A DNA stretch of 64,000 nucleotides from contig OY856186.1 of the NCBI GenBank assembly GCA_963693315.1, positions 381,066,768 to 381,130,767 of the forward strand, in the 5' to 3' direction. Below are positions 42,801-53,025 of the stretch, in pieces (position 1 is the stretch's first letter; the number at the start of each line of letters is the position of its first letter). Source of the stretch: Diogma glabrata (Eukaryota > Arthropoda > Insecta > Diptera > Cylindrotomidae). Below the pieces are notes generated by a model that saw only the letters and a list, made by a program, of their open reading frames with translations, was not told the DNA's origin and made no database searches. Made by a program: the position numbers and the translations under genes.

Positions 42801-45800
42801 AGTGCTGTAACATCAACAAATTTCAATTCTAAGGAAAAAAATTGGTCAAGTGAAAAAAATTGAACGAAATATCAAAAATAATTGATGAAAGAACGACATA
42901 CTTGAAATTGTCCTTTTTTACCACATTTCAAAAACTGGAAAGTGCAAACTCGTAAATAAAATTGCAATGTTACTAAAATTTAATGCTTTTATGAGCAATA
43001 AATAACAACCCACTTGACTGGGTTTCAAAACGTATTTTTACTCTGTAAATCAAATGAAAGCAACTTTATTTATTTTTGATGCCTCTTTTCTGTGTGGACA
43101 GGTTCGTTTTATGCGCATTGCAAATTTTAGCTCCATGCCCTTGTAAAAAAAATGATAGAAAACGATAGAAACTGAAAGAGCCGTTTTCTATCGTTTCCTA
43201 TGCGGTTTTTGAATGAGAATCAATGGGTTGGAATCGTTTTTTCCCATAGAAACGGATGCGGACTTTTACGTTCTGCCTTTTGCAGCGGATGCAATTTCTA
43301 TCTTTGTTGGCGGTTTCTTATCGTTATTTTCTGATAGACATGAAAATCTATGGGGCAGTAACGTTTTTTTCCGATAGAATGTTTGTATCGATTTAATCAT
43401 TTCCTATCGTTTTTAGTATATTATCCTATCGTTCTGAATCGTTTTCAATGGGTTATCTCACATTATTTTATTTCATGAATTAACTCCAATCCGTTTTAAT
43501 CGTTTCTTATCGTAAAAACCAAATTTTGGTGCATTATCCTATCGTTTTGAATCGTTTTCTATAAGAATTTCACATTATTTTATTTTGTATTAATATAATG
43601 CCTATCCATTTTGATCGTTTCCTATCGTAAAAACCAAATTTCGGTAGATTAACCTATCGTTTTGAATCGTATATCGTGTACAGAGAAGTAAATGGAAAGC
43701 AGCTGAATGGTTATCATAGACTTTGTACTATAGTTTTCCGTGTTTGAAAGGTTAGCGTTAGATAAAGATTGTTTAAATCCATTTGTACTGTTGATACGCA
43801 GTCTTTACGTGCTGTTACAAGATAATATTTCTCACACCGCTTTTAATCAAAATCAATGCGAATTGGATATTTATCAATTTGTGGCAGACACTCAATTAAA
43901 GAACGATGATAATGTAGCAACATTTAACTTGCATAGTGCTATTCATTTATGTAAATCTGTACGCCGATGTGGCCCCTTATGGGCAACATCCGCATTTCCT
44001 TATGAAAGCAATATTTTTAAGTTAAAGAAATTAATCAAAATTCAAAAGTCCAAAAATCCAGATGTTCAAATAGTAGAAAATTTATTAAAGCGGTTGAATT
44101 TTAATAGTTATATAGAATATATCTTCAAACTCAGAAATGTGCTTATTATTTTGTAAATCTCTTTTTGATCGTGTGTCGTTAACACTGAATTTTACAAAAA
44201 CCATAAATGGAGCAATACTTTTAAAACGTAAAACAATAAAAATAATTTTATTAAAATTTTTCAAACCAAAATTAAAAATGCCTTGTTATTTTACTATTAA
44301 ATTCACCTGGATGAGGACCCGCAAGGGGTATTAAGCAGATATTTTGAAAATATGAATAGTCCATAATTAATTTTTTAATTAATAATCTAATAAATAATAT
44401 TTTTTATTAGGATTATAAATGAGCAATAATTGTAATTAAACACTATGAACCAGTGTTGATAGAAAAAGGTTACTACAAAAATCTAAAAAAACTCGGTCTG
44501 AAAATTGAGATGATAGGAAACGGTTCAAAGCTTATAGATTTCTATGAAAAAAATATCTCAATCGTAAATTTGAGATTCAACCCGATAGGCGGGTTATGGC
44601 GGAAAAATACGATAGGTTTCGATTGATGTTACATATCGTTCGATAGAAAACGTACATTCCATACGATAGAAAACGCTTAAAAACATGTTCAGTTTTACCA
44701 AAAAATTTCAATCAAAAACTTCAGATTCAAAACGATTAACAACGATAGAAATTCTATCGTAAAAAACCCATTGAAACCAAATCTGAAATATCCCATAGGT
44801 TACGGTATACTTACGATTGGTTTGTTTTTCTTGGAAAAATTTCAATCGTAAATTTCAGATTCAAGCCGATAAGAATTTGTTGGCGGAAAAATACGATAGG
44901 TTACGATTGGTGCTATATATGTAATGTCGGATAGAAAACAATTCAAACATTTCAATTTCACCAAAAACAATTTCAATCGTGATCTTCGGATTCAAAACGA
45001 TTAGCTACGATAGAAATTCTATCGTAGAAAAACTATTGAAAAACCGAAAACTGAAAAATTCTATATAGGGTTCGATAGATTACGGTGCGTTTTCTATCTG
45101 GCAGATAAAGTCTCTGGCAGATAAAATCATAAAATGATTAAATCCGATAGAAACGGATAGAAAACTATTCGTTTTCAATCGTTTTCTTTCGATTTTTTTT
45201 ATAAGGGTATAGGCTTTATCGTTTACAAGTCAATCGATATATGTAATTAAAAATCACGCTTTACTGTCGCCAATGCGTATAGTGTTCTTATTAAAAAACG
45301 TTAGAGAAATTAAATTTTAAAAAAAATTCTCAACTAGAATGTTAACGTTCAGGAACTTAATAGTGTGACTCTTATACATAGAATGAATTTAAAAAGAATT
45401 TAATCAATTCCATTTCCAGAACTAGTAATCGTTTTATACGGATCGTGATAATGTTCAAAGCGATAAACTAACCCGTTTAAAACTGAACACGATATTGTGT
45501 GAAAGTGATTAATTTTAAACGGAACGAGAGATAGTGTAAATAAAATAATCCTACAAATTTAATAATAGCATGAATAAGGGAAAAGTTAGCAAATTGAAAA
45601 TAAAAAGCGGATATGCGCTTGAAATAGGTATATTTCTTAATATATTCTGGTATTATTTAGTAGTATAATACGATGTTGGCACGAATTGTATTCGCACTTG
45701 ACCGACTTTTAGAAATAAAATAAAAATGCTAAATTGTTTTTGTTGTTGTTTTGTATCAAAAAGACATTTTCTAAAAAAGCAAGTAAATTATTTCCAATGG

Positions 45801-46866
45801 TGTCCGTCGTCTGATTGGCTTGATCTAATTGAAATAACTATTTTGTAGTTCATTTTCAAAACCTTTTAAAAATGTTTTTATCCTAATAAAATAATATTCA
45901 ATTTTTTATTAGCTCCGACATATTTATTTATTTTGTTCTACAAAAAATACATCTACATCAGCTGAGTACAAGAAAGTTATAAGTTTGCTTCAACTTCTTT
46001 CGAAAGATGAGTTTTTGGACAAACTAAAAAAAATTCTTCCAATTTTAATATTTTTTAGAAATCAATCAACAAACGCCAACATTATACTTACTTACACCGA
46101 ATTGATAAATAAACTAGAAAAATTCTATAATACAATTCTATCTGCCGATCTTAATACTAATTCGAATACAGATATTACAACCAATAAAAGTGATATAGTA
46201 AAGTTAGAACAAGCTTCTAACCGTCAAGAATTTAAAGATATGATGCTAGAGATGTCTACAAAGAAGAAAGTTAAAAATGAAATAACGGTGTTAATCGAAA
46301 ATTGTTTAACATTTATCGAAACTGAGATAATTGAAAAATATTTAATTCCTGTTAGTAAAGGTCCACCATTAATTGAGCTTTATGTGTTCAATGATATAGC
46401 GTCTATAAAAAGATATGTCGTTGGAACACCAAGAGGTGCTGTACATACTGCTTTAAATAATCCTAATCATTATTTAATGTGTTCGTGCTGTATATTAACT
46501 GAAACATCTAGTATTATTCCAGCACTTCCAGATATTTCGATTGCTTATAAATTATATTCGGAAAGTGGAAAATTAATAAATTTGTTTGATTGGCTTCAAT
46601 CGTTTCGTTGTATAACAGATTCTACAGAAGATGAAACATATGTTGATCCAAAAATTCAGTATGTATTTTCAAATGTATAAAACACAATCTGTTATCTATT
46701 AATTTGTTTTAATAGAACCACAGTAACGTAACTATCGGGATTATTTAATATTTTTCTGTTTAATTGCAGAGCAAGATTTACAAGAGCCGTTTCAGAGCTT
46801 GAACATTTAGGGTTCATAAAAACGACCAAAAAGAAAACTGACCATGTCACAAAATTGACTTGGTAA
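36835..46866 (+). CDS. Origin recognition complex subunit 3
   Basis: Eight exons: 36835-36861, 36921-37061, 37124-37232, 37289-37773, 37830-37955, 42214-42525, 45913-46658 and 46770-46866. All have GT-AG junctions and joining phases. They give 680 residues (human ORC3 711). The ATG is followed by SASEGCFVFK, the conserved ORC3 N-terminus. Other landmarks are VTLQSRDC near 105, ILPDFELF near 175, [14 protein letters not shown] (exon 5 end), [10 protein letters not shown] in exon 6, and [12 protein letters not shown] and [11 protein letters not shown] at the start of exon 7. [11 protein letters not shown] and [10 protein letters not shown] come later, and the end reads [17 protein letters not shown]...[11 protein letters not shown]3 is a core subunit of the complex that marks replication origins. 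It has an AAA-like fold without ATPase motifs. Introns 1-4 are 56-62 bp and intron 7 is 111 bp. Introns 5 (4258 bp) and 6 (3387 bp) are swollen by transposons. No disabling mutation was found. Confidence 0.96.
38846..39390 (-). mobile_element. 3' end of a jockey-like LINE (minus strand)
   Basis: Starts at its 3' end with (TTG)n then TAGCGACGAGATGCGGTGCT. It closely parallels 58684-59200, including GGCGGTACCACAGATCTTCCTTCGTCAGG. On the minus strand it encodes broken pieces of the LINE C-terminus ([16 protein letters not shown]). It is a 5'-truncated copy of the same family as the element at 58684-61680. Confidence 0.75.
39740..40150 (-). mobile_element. 3' end of a second LINE family (minus strand)
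   Basis: The minus-strand frame 40144-39950 reads ...[17 protein letters not shown]...[20 protein letters not shown]. This is the pattern of the extreme C-terminus of many CR1/jockey-group reverse transcriptases (N-x-Y-x-I/L-R-N ... F-R-x-N-x-K-x-x-S-P). An AT-rich tail follows. Family call by pattern only. Confidence 0.5.
43138..45207 (+). mobile_element. TIR transposon with subterminal repeats (copy 1)
   Basis: The ends are CCCTTGTAAAAAAAATGATAG (left) and, inverted, CCCTTATAAAAAAAATCGAAAG (right). The left subterminal region (about 43330-43690) holds roughly 108-bp repeats of ATCGTTT, CTATCG and TTTTGAATCG words. The right subterminal region (44500-45110) holds roughly 260-270-bp repeats carrying the reverse-complement words. 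Between them is a remnant of a transposase-like ORF. The layout resembles En/Spm (CACTA) elements, although the ends are CCCTT rather than CACTA. The target duplication is unclear. Confidence 0.7.
43740..44156 (+). pseudogene. Transposase-like fragment (DUF4218-type, En/Spm-like)
   Basis: 138 codons are open. The strongest block is [19 protein letters not shown] followed by [16 protein letters not shown]. This matches the H-x-x-x-H-L-x-x-x-V-R-x-x-G-P-L-W-x-x-x-x-F-x-F-E pattern of the DUF4218 domain of En/Spm-like (CACTA) transposases. No start codon context, splice sites or catalytic part was found. It lies inside the TIR element of Orc3 intron 6 and is not an Orc3 exon. It is probably the last trace of the element's own transposase. 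Confidence 0.6.
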
Positions 46867-47126
46867 TTCATAATTATTAATATAGGATTGTGGTAATTTA
46901 TATTTTTGTACGTTTGTTTTATTAAATAATTTTGAAGAAATTTGATGTTCAAAAAAATTTTTAATTTGGATTAAGTTAAAGAAGAGAATTTTGATCCCAT
47001 AATACGAACTTGTCCCAATTTTGATCTCATAATACAGTATCTTTATCTATCTACATATATTTTAATAAAAACGATTTGATGAAATGATTTAAAATTATTT
47101 TATTAAATATATCATGTGCAGATAAA

Positions 47127-48053
47127 TCAATTATAACCTGTTACTTTTTTCGCAACAGCCCAATTTTCATCGACTTTCATATGTTCGACTACTTCAGTAT
47201 TGGAAATTTTATTTGCATCTAATGTGCAAAATGCTTGCGTATAAAACGGATAAGCTCTACAATCACGATAGTACAAAATTTCCATGCATTTTTTTAAAAG
47301 ACCACTTGCATCTTCTTTGGAAACAGGGCCAGTTCCCTTTAACTCTTTATATTCTCTAATTACTGGTAATGTCAAATGTGCACCATAACCAGTTGCTATG
47401 ATATCTTCAGAGTATGCTTTACCACGCACTGAAACGTGTCCCAAAAATGGTTCACCATCTTGCATTCCTCCAATTAATAGCTCTACCCACAATGGCGCCA
47501 TTTCCGATCGTTGTTTATATAATAAGCGGGTCATCCATTCAAATAAAGCTTTGGGTTTTATTTTTAAATTGTCGTCTAGGGAGAAGTCGGATATTCTAAA
47601 CGAAAAGAAAATAATTAAAATATGTTGATAGAATAAAATTAAACCTTTTACATTGCTGTTTCTATCAAAAAGTTGATATGTTGAAAATCGGCATAATCAC
47701 CCCCACATCCCAATACTATCTGATCATTAACTTTCATAACACGAGCACAATTATTAAACCTTGCAGTACTTCCATATGAAACAAGGTTATCCGCAGCTAT
47801 TACAACCCCATTATCAAATTTCATACCAATAACCGACGATCCAGTAGTTACCATCTCGCTAGATACGAAATAAATTAATTTTACAGTAAGGCAATTTAAT
47901 ACTTTGTGATCAAATGACTTACTTCCCCCTTTGTGAATCGTGTTGATATTTTGTCATATAATCTTGATTATCTGCAGATTTTCCAGGAAAATTGTAAAAT
48001 GATCCAGGAGTTGGCCCATTTTCCCACAATTGTCCAAAATTATTTAGTTTCAT
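47127..48053 (-). CDS. Proteasome subunit beta type-4 (beta-7)
   Basis: Three exons on the minus strand: 48053-47923, 47858-47652 and 47595-47127. The introns are 64 and 56 bp with GTAAGT and GTAAAA donors. The protein has 268 residues (human PSMB4 264). The N-terminal propeptide reads [15 protein letters not shown]. The body starts at [23 protein letters not shown]. It continues [12 protein letters not shown], then [25 protein letters not shown] and LYYRDCRAY, and ends [11 protein letters not shown]. This subunit is one of the non-catalytic beta subunits of the 20S core. The residue at the mature N-terminus is not part of an active proteolytic site in this family. It is convergent with Orc3, whose stop is 260 bp away. 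No defect was seen. Confidence 0.97.
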
Positions 48054-48236
48054 TTTTATTAAGTTCAAATTTCACTGTATTTCGGTAAAAAAAACAATTT
48101 AAGTTTGGTTAAACACAAAATGTAATATTAAACAGAAAAAATGACAACTATCATGATAAAGCAATAATTACCCTTCAAACCATATCTAACAATAGTTAAT
48201 TTTTTATTTATTTAGAGCACTAGATATCATTAATAT
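48054..48236. other. Psmb4 upstream region
   Basis: AT-rich 5' flank of Psmb4. CATATCTAACAA at 48181-48192 is the left copy of a 12-bp direct repeat around the next hairpin insertion. Confidence 0.5.
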
Positions 48237-48458
48237 ATTATAATTGTTATTGTTTAGTTAAAACACACTTTTTTGATATCTATATGTTTATTACAACCGA
48301 TCGATTTCGAAAGCTAAGCTTTCATTTTCAAGGATCGTTCTAAACTCAAGTTTAGAACGATCCTTGAAAATGAAAGCTTAGCTTTCGAAATCGATCGGTT
48401 GTAATAAACATATAGATATCAAAAAAGTGTGTTTTAACTAAACAATAACAATTATAAT
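48237..48458. repeat. Perfect 110-bp-arm hairpin
   Basis: Arms 48237-48346 and 48349-48458 are exact reverse complements with a 2-base loop (CA). CATATCTAACAA occurs at 48181-48192 and directly after the hairpin at 48459-48470. The insertion may therefore be 48193-48458 with a 12-bp duplication. There is no ORF. Confidence 0.95.
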
Positions 48459-48470
48459 CATATCTAACAA

Positions 48471-49560
48471 CCCTATGTGCATATATACCTCAAGTTTAAT
48501 GCGATCTCAAACTTGTGTACCAGCTTCAAAATATGTACGTATAATATGGGGTTATTATTACTTTTCTTTGATATATTAACAGTGCATGCCCAATGAGATT
48601 ACTTTTACTCAGTTTGTATGAAAATTTATTTCGAGAAAAAAAAATTTATTTTGAAATAAATTTTTCTCAATGAAAAAGTTAAAGATTTCTTAACTTTTTC
48701 CTCATGATTAATAGAGAATGAACCTATCCACATTTTAAAACATTGTTTTGTAGTTGTGTTTGTGAACTGTCATTTGTTAGTAATAAATAATTAAATAATA
48801 AATTAAGTAATAAATAATTTTTATTAGTTTTTAATTTAAAACAATAACCATTTCACTTTAAAAAAATAATAATAACTAAATGGCGTCTTGTTTGTTTACA
48901 AAATTTTGAGAGATGTGTAAATGTATTTGTGCAACTCTATTGTATTTACAACTTGCTCTACGAAAACATCTAGATTCAGAAAAATATTTTCAGGGCAAAA
49001 AAAGATCACTTTTTTTTTGTCAAATAGAATACGTAATGCCAAAAAATCTTGATCTGACAGCAAAAAAGGGGCGTGTCAGAGCAATTTTCTTGGCAAATAG
49101 AAAACGACATAAGATTTTGTTAAGGATTTCTGACGATAACAATTCCAAAATTGAAATAACAATGCCTAAAATTGAAATAACAATGCCAAAAGTTATTATT
49201 ATTCCTATTATTTCGAAAAACTACTTGGATGAAATAATTTTCTAAAAGAATTAAAAGTAAATAATAATTTTGACCGATAAAATAAAATTGTAAATAAAAT
49301 TGTTGAATTAATATCATAGTTTTTAGTTGGCTATACTGTATTCAATTGTATATGAATAGTAACTAACTTAATTCTGTCACTCTGTCAATGTACGATTTGT
49401 CAAATAAACACGTTCTTGTTCATTTACTTTATAAGATCCACTTTTGTTCTGCGCAACCCAACAAAAATGCTAGCTAAAATTGAAAACATTTGACTTTTAG
49501 TGATTATTGGTTTACAAATTAATTTATACGTCACATTTTTTATAATTAGTTTTATCACCT
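48471..49560. other. Intergenic, no supported gene
   Basis: Contains AAATTTATTT/AAATAAATTT inverted words near 48627-48665. The frame at 48913-49245 resembles no family I know, ends in a short internal duplication (KIEITMP twice) and has no splice or promoter support, so I do not call it. Confidence 0.4.
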
Positions 49561-49567
49561 TTTGTGA

Positions 49568-49683
49568 TTTTTGGTATAATAATTCTTGATAAAATTGTTT
49601 TGTGTCTTTCGGGATAAATTTATCTTTATAAATTTATCCCGAAAGACACAAAACAATTTTATCAAGAATTATTATACCAAAAA
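49568..49683. repeat. Perfect 56-bp-arm hairpin
   Basis: Arms 49568-49623 and 49628-49683 are exact reverse complements around a CTTT loop. It is not related in sequence to the 48237 hairpin. No target duplication was seen. Confidence 0.95.
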
Positions 49684-50004
49684 TGTAAGCGTAAACAGAC
49701 TAAACTATGGTTATTGACAGCTAAAATCAAAAAATTTTTACATCTGAAATAAAAGAAAATTTGATTTTTTCCATGATAAATGAGTGCGTTTAATACTATG
49801 CAACTGACTGCAAAATCATATTTTATTTCATTACACTTGCTCGATCGGCCACTATGAATATTTGAGGAATGTTTGGAATATAAAAGAATAATTATTTGGA
49901 GAACACAAAATGTTATTGGACTAGAAATATGTGCTTCAACTACTCTAAACTTATAGGAGAAGCATTATGTTCTTGCAGATTAAGGCCCGCTATACACTTG
50001 AGCT

Positions 50005-50187
50005 AAACTATGCGAACTATGTTTTTAAAAAAATAATGTTTTAACGCGAATAATATTATTTTTTAAATAAAATGTAATGAATGTAATGTTTCCTTTTTTA
50101 TTTTATTTTTTTAAATTATTTGTTTCCGTAATGTTTTTTTGTATAATTACGTTGTATACAAAAAACATAGTTCACATAGTTTATAAG
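50005..50187. repeat. Short imperfect inverted repeat (MITE-like)
   Basis: GAGCTAAACTATGCGAACTATG (about 50001-50022) and the inverted CATAGTTCACATAGTTTA (about 50166-50183) flank an AT-rich centre. It directly abuts the long-TIR element. Confidence 0.5.
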
Positions 50188-50919
50188 GCGATTTTCTGTT
50201 CCGGTGTTTACCGCAATGGCGCTGCAAAAAGGGGATAAGAGAATAAATTTAAAAACTTTTATATGGGATTTCATACAAAACACAACTTGAATAATTTTAA
50301 AAATTATCTATGAAATTTCTCATTTTACCACAATTGAACAATTTTAATTTGCTTATTGAGTATTATTGACTATATTTTAAGCGTAATATATAAAATATTA
50401 TTCTTAAGTCGCTCAGAAAAGAAACATAAAAATTGTCAAAATTTCCCATACAAAGTTGTATGAAAAATTTAACATATTTTCGTATTTGTTTACGGACAGA
50501 AGAAAAGATCAATCTCAAAAGATCAAGATCAAAGTCAATAATACTTCATAAACAAATTTAAATTATTTAATTGTAGTAAAATGAGAAATTTCATAGATAA
50601 TTTTTTTTTTGCTGTCAGAAATTTTATTTTTCATTCATACAAACTATGATATTTATTTTTTGGCTTTGTTTTTACTGTCGGAAATTCTTCTTGTCGTCGA
50701 TAATTTTGCTTTGTCGTTATGAAAATTCTTTGTTGTCATTTTTTCTTCTAACAAAATGAAATATAATTTTATCTTAGTAGGCGCATAAATGCTATAAATT
50801 TGTAATTTATTTTTGACAAATAAACATAAACATGCAATCATTTATGAATGAAAACGGACATTTTTATTATTTGCAATTTTACATAATTTTTTATAAGCTG
50901 AATAATTTTATAAGAACTG

Positions 50920-51285
50920 AATCTAAAAAATTATGGTGCAAATTATGAAACTTTTTGCAATCTAGAGAAAATCTAGAGTATAACAAAACAGTGATCACCA
51001 GAGAAATTAATTGACTAAACCTGAATTTATTAAATGTATGTTTATGTAAATTTTTTGTTTTTACACTTCGCTAGAGTTGTAGCCCAATTTTTGGTTTATA
51101 ATCATTAGCGTTAACATTTTTTGGTAGAGTTTATCTAGTCGGCTAGCCCTGATGAGAATGATAAACTTTTTTTAAAGTTTAAAAATTTTCTCATTGGTTC
51201 GAAACTAGATCGCTCTAAAATTGTATGGATTGCAAAAAGTTTCATAATTTGCACCATAATTTTTTAGATTCAGTTCTTATATTAT
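50920..51285. repeat. Nested inverted-repeat element
   Basis: AAGAACTGAATCTAAAAAATT...GAAACTTTTTGCAATC (about 50919-50963) is repeated inverted at about 51230-51280. The interior carries CATTAGCGTTAAC and GTCGGCTAGCC. Confidence 0.8.
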
Positions 51286-51802
51286 TCTTGATGGGAGATT
51301 TTCCATCGGGGTGATGTTATATCACAAATAATTTACTGAATTAATTGTTGATCATGTGTCAATAGACACAAGTGAAGACTAGTCATCTTCTTCTCACAGA
51401 TACAATTTTGTTATTCAATACTAGAAAATCTAGAGTATAACAAAACAGTGATCACCAGAGAAATTAATTGACTAAACCTGAATTTATTAAATGTATGTTT
51501 ATGTAAATTTTTTGTTTTTACACTTCGCTAGAGTTGTAGCCCAATTTTTGGTTTATAATCATTAGCGTTAACATTTTTTGGTAGAGTTTATCTAGTCGGC
51601 TAGCCCTGATGAGAATGATAAACTTTTTTTAAAGTTTAAAAATTTTCTCATTGGTTCGAAACTAGATCGCTCTAAAATTGTATGGATTGCAAAAAGTTTC
51701 ATAATTTGCACCATAATTTTTTAGATTCAGTTCTTATATTATTCTTGATGGGAGATTTTCCATCGGGGTGATGTTATATCACAAATAATTTACTGAATTA
51801 AC
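50967..51802. repeat. 380-bp direct duplication inside the long-TIR element
   Basis: About 50967-51345 recurs almost unchanged at about 51424-51802 (offset 457 bp). A 78-bp unique spacer with GACTAGTC separates the copies. The second copy keeps the right arm of the nested hairpin but lacks its left arm. Confidence 0.9.
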
Positions 51803-51954
51803 TGAATAATTTGTAGAAAAAACTTTATTTAGAAACTAATAATTATTATCTTTTAAACAAAATTATAATTTAAAAAAAATTATCTCATTAAATACCACTC
51901 TTCATTGAAATTTTTGTCTAAAACTTTTCAATTTTACTCATTAAATTATTTTTA

Positions 51955-52050
51955 AGCAACACTGCTCAATCAAACCACTACTTAAACCACTCGTCCTTCG
52001 GACTCGTGGTTTATTGTGCGCTTTGATTCGCAGTGTTGCTAAATAATTTA
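51955..52050. repeat. Small foldback with CGTCCTTCGGACTCG centre
   Basis: AATTATTTTTAAGCAACACTGC and the inverted GCAGTGTTGCTAAATAATTT flank a centre with CACTCGTCCTTCGGACTCGTGG. Confidence 0.7.
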
Positions 52051-52229
52051 ATTCGTAAAATCAAAAAATTTTCGAAAAAATTTCAATGACTCGTGGTATT
52101 ACAACCGATAACTTTTAAAATTATTCAAATTGTGTTTTGTATGGAATTCCATATAAAATTTTTGTGATTTTTTCTCTTATCCCCTTTTTGCAGCGCCATT
52201 GCGGTAAACACCGGAACAAAAAATCGCCC

Positions 52230-52995
52230 TATAGCTTGTATATATTCGTGCTATATAATAATTCGATCTGTAGCTAGTACTAGTAGTTCAGGCTATAATT
52301 TTAAGCACAGTAGAGTAATTAGAAAACTAATAGCTAGAATTTCCTGCTGTATGGTTCTGCAAAGCGTTCAAGAAATCCTCCAAATTATAGTATTTTGATT
52401 TGTATTTAATTGTATTTTAATTTATTTCATTTTTATAGAATTTTTGTAGTTGTTGTTAATCCAGTTAAATAAAGTTCTGGTTACTGGTTACATCCAGTTG
52501 ATAAAATATTGCTTTAAGTTAAGCATGCAAAATTATAGATGTGATTAACAATTAGCTTAATTTTGTTGCAAGTGTATTTGTATAATAGTTTAATATATAT
52601 AGTTGAGATTCGATTCGTTGACGATTATAATAGAAAGAATTTGAATGCTTCACTGCTTTTCACCTTCCAAATATTAATCCATTCTTCATTTTCCATTATA
52701 ACAAAATGAATTATTTATAAATATAATATTCCTCCAAAACTTTTTATTTCAAATATTAAAATAGATTTTTATTAATTTAGAATACAATAAACAACACAGA
52801 TTTAAGATAAAATATAATAAGGGAATTTTTAATTATTTTATTGAAATTTGGAAAAACAAACTTTATTAAAAAAAAAAACCAGAATTCTATATAAAACTAC
52901 ATATTTTGTTTTTTTAATAATTTTTAACGATAAAAAAAATCGCTTGCTACAATTAAAATTTGAAAACATTTTTTTTAATTTAAATGTTCGCCACA
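52230..52995 (-). repeat. Solo LTR related to the CsRn1-type element
   Basis: On the minus strand it starts TGTGGCGAACATTTAAATT and ends with sequence parallel to the intact LTR (TAGTACTAGCTA..., GCACGAATATATACAAGCTATA). Upstream of it on the minus strand, about 30 bp (52996-53025) match the polypurine tract and CTTCGATGGCACTAG of the CsRn1 3' region. It is therefore a 3' LTR with a stub of internal sequence, not a clean solo LTR. It is diverged, hence older than the 19.9-36.4 kb copy. Confidence 0.7.
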
Positions 52996-53025
52996 ACACT
53001 CCCCCTCTAGTGCCATCGAAGATGG

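Larger units (their letters stand above)
42526..45912 (+). other. Orc3 intron 6, containing a TIR transposon
   Basis: 3387 bp. The GTGAGT donor follows NLRKT and the acceptor TTATTAG precedes LRHIYLF. Most of the intron is the element at 43138-45207. The remainder is AT-rich and unremarkable. Confidence 0.85.
50187..52228. mobile_element. 2-kb element with long TIRs
   Basis: GGCGATTTT-TGTTCCGGTGTTTACCGC... at 50187 recurs inverted, ending at 52228. The similarity continues for about 130 bp or more, through GGCGCTGCAAAAAGGGG and CATACAAAACACAA. The interior is AT-rich with no long ORF and contains other insertions: a hairpin/duplication region (50920-51802) and a small foldback at 51955-52050. 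It is probably a non-autonomous DNA transposon. Confidence 0.8.

Noticed and set aside
43740..44156. 138-codon ORF inside Orc3 as an exon
   Set aside because: It resembles an En/Spm-type DUF4218 block, not ORC3, and lies within a TIR element.
48913..49245. 110-codon ORF downstream of Psmb4
   Set aside because: No recognised domain, low-complexity duplicated end, no promoter or splice support, and AT-rich random-like composition.
48237..49683. CRISPR-like array from closely spaced palindromes
   Set aside because: The window is clearly eukaryotic, the palindromes are unrelated in sequence, and there are no regular spacers.
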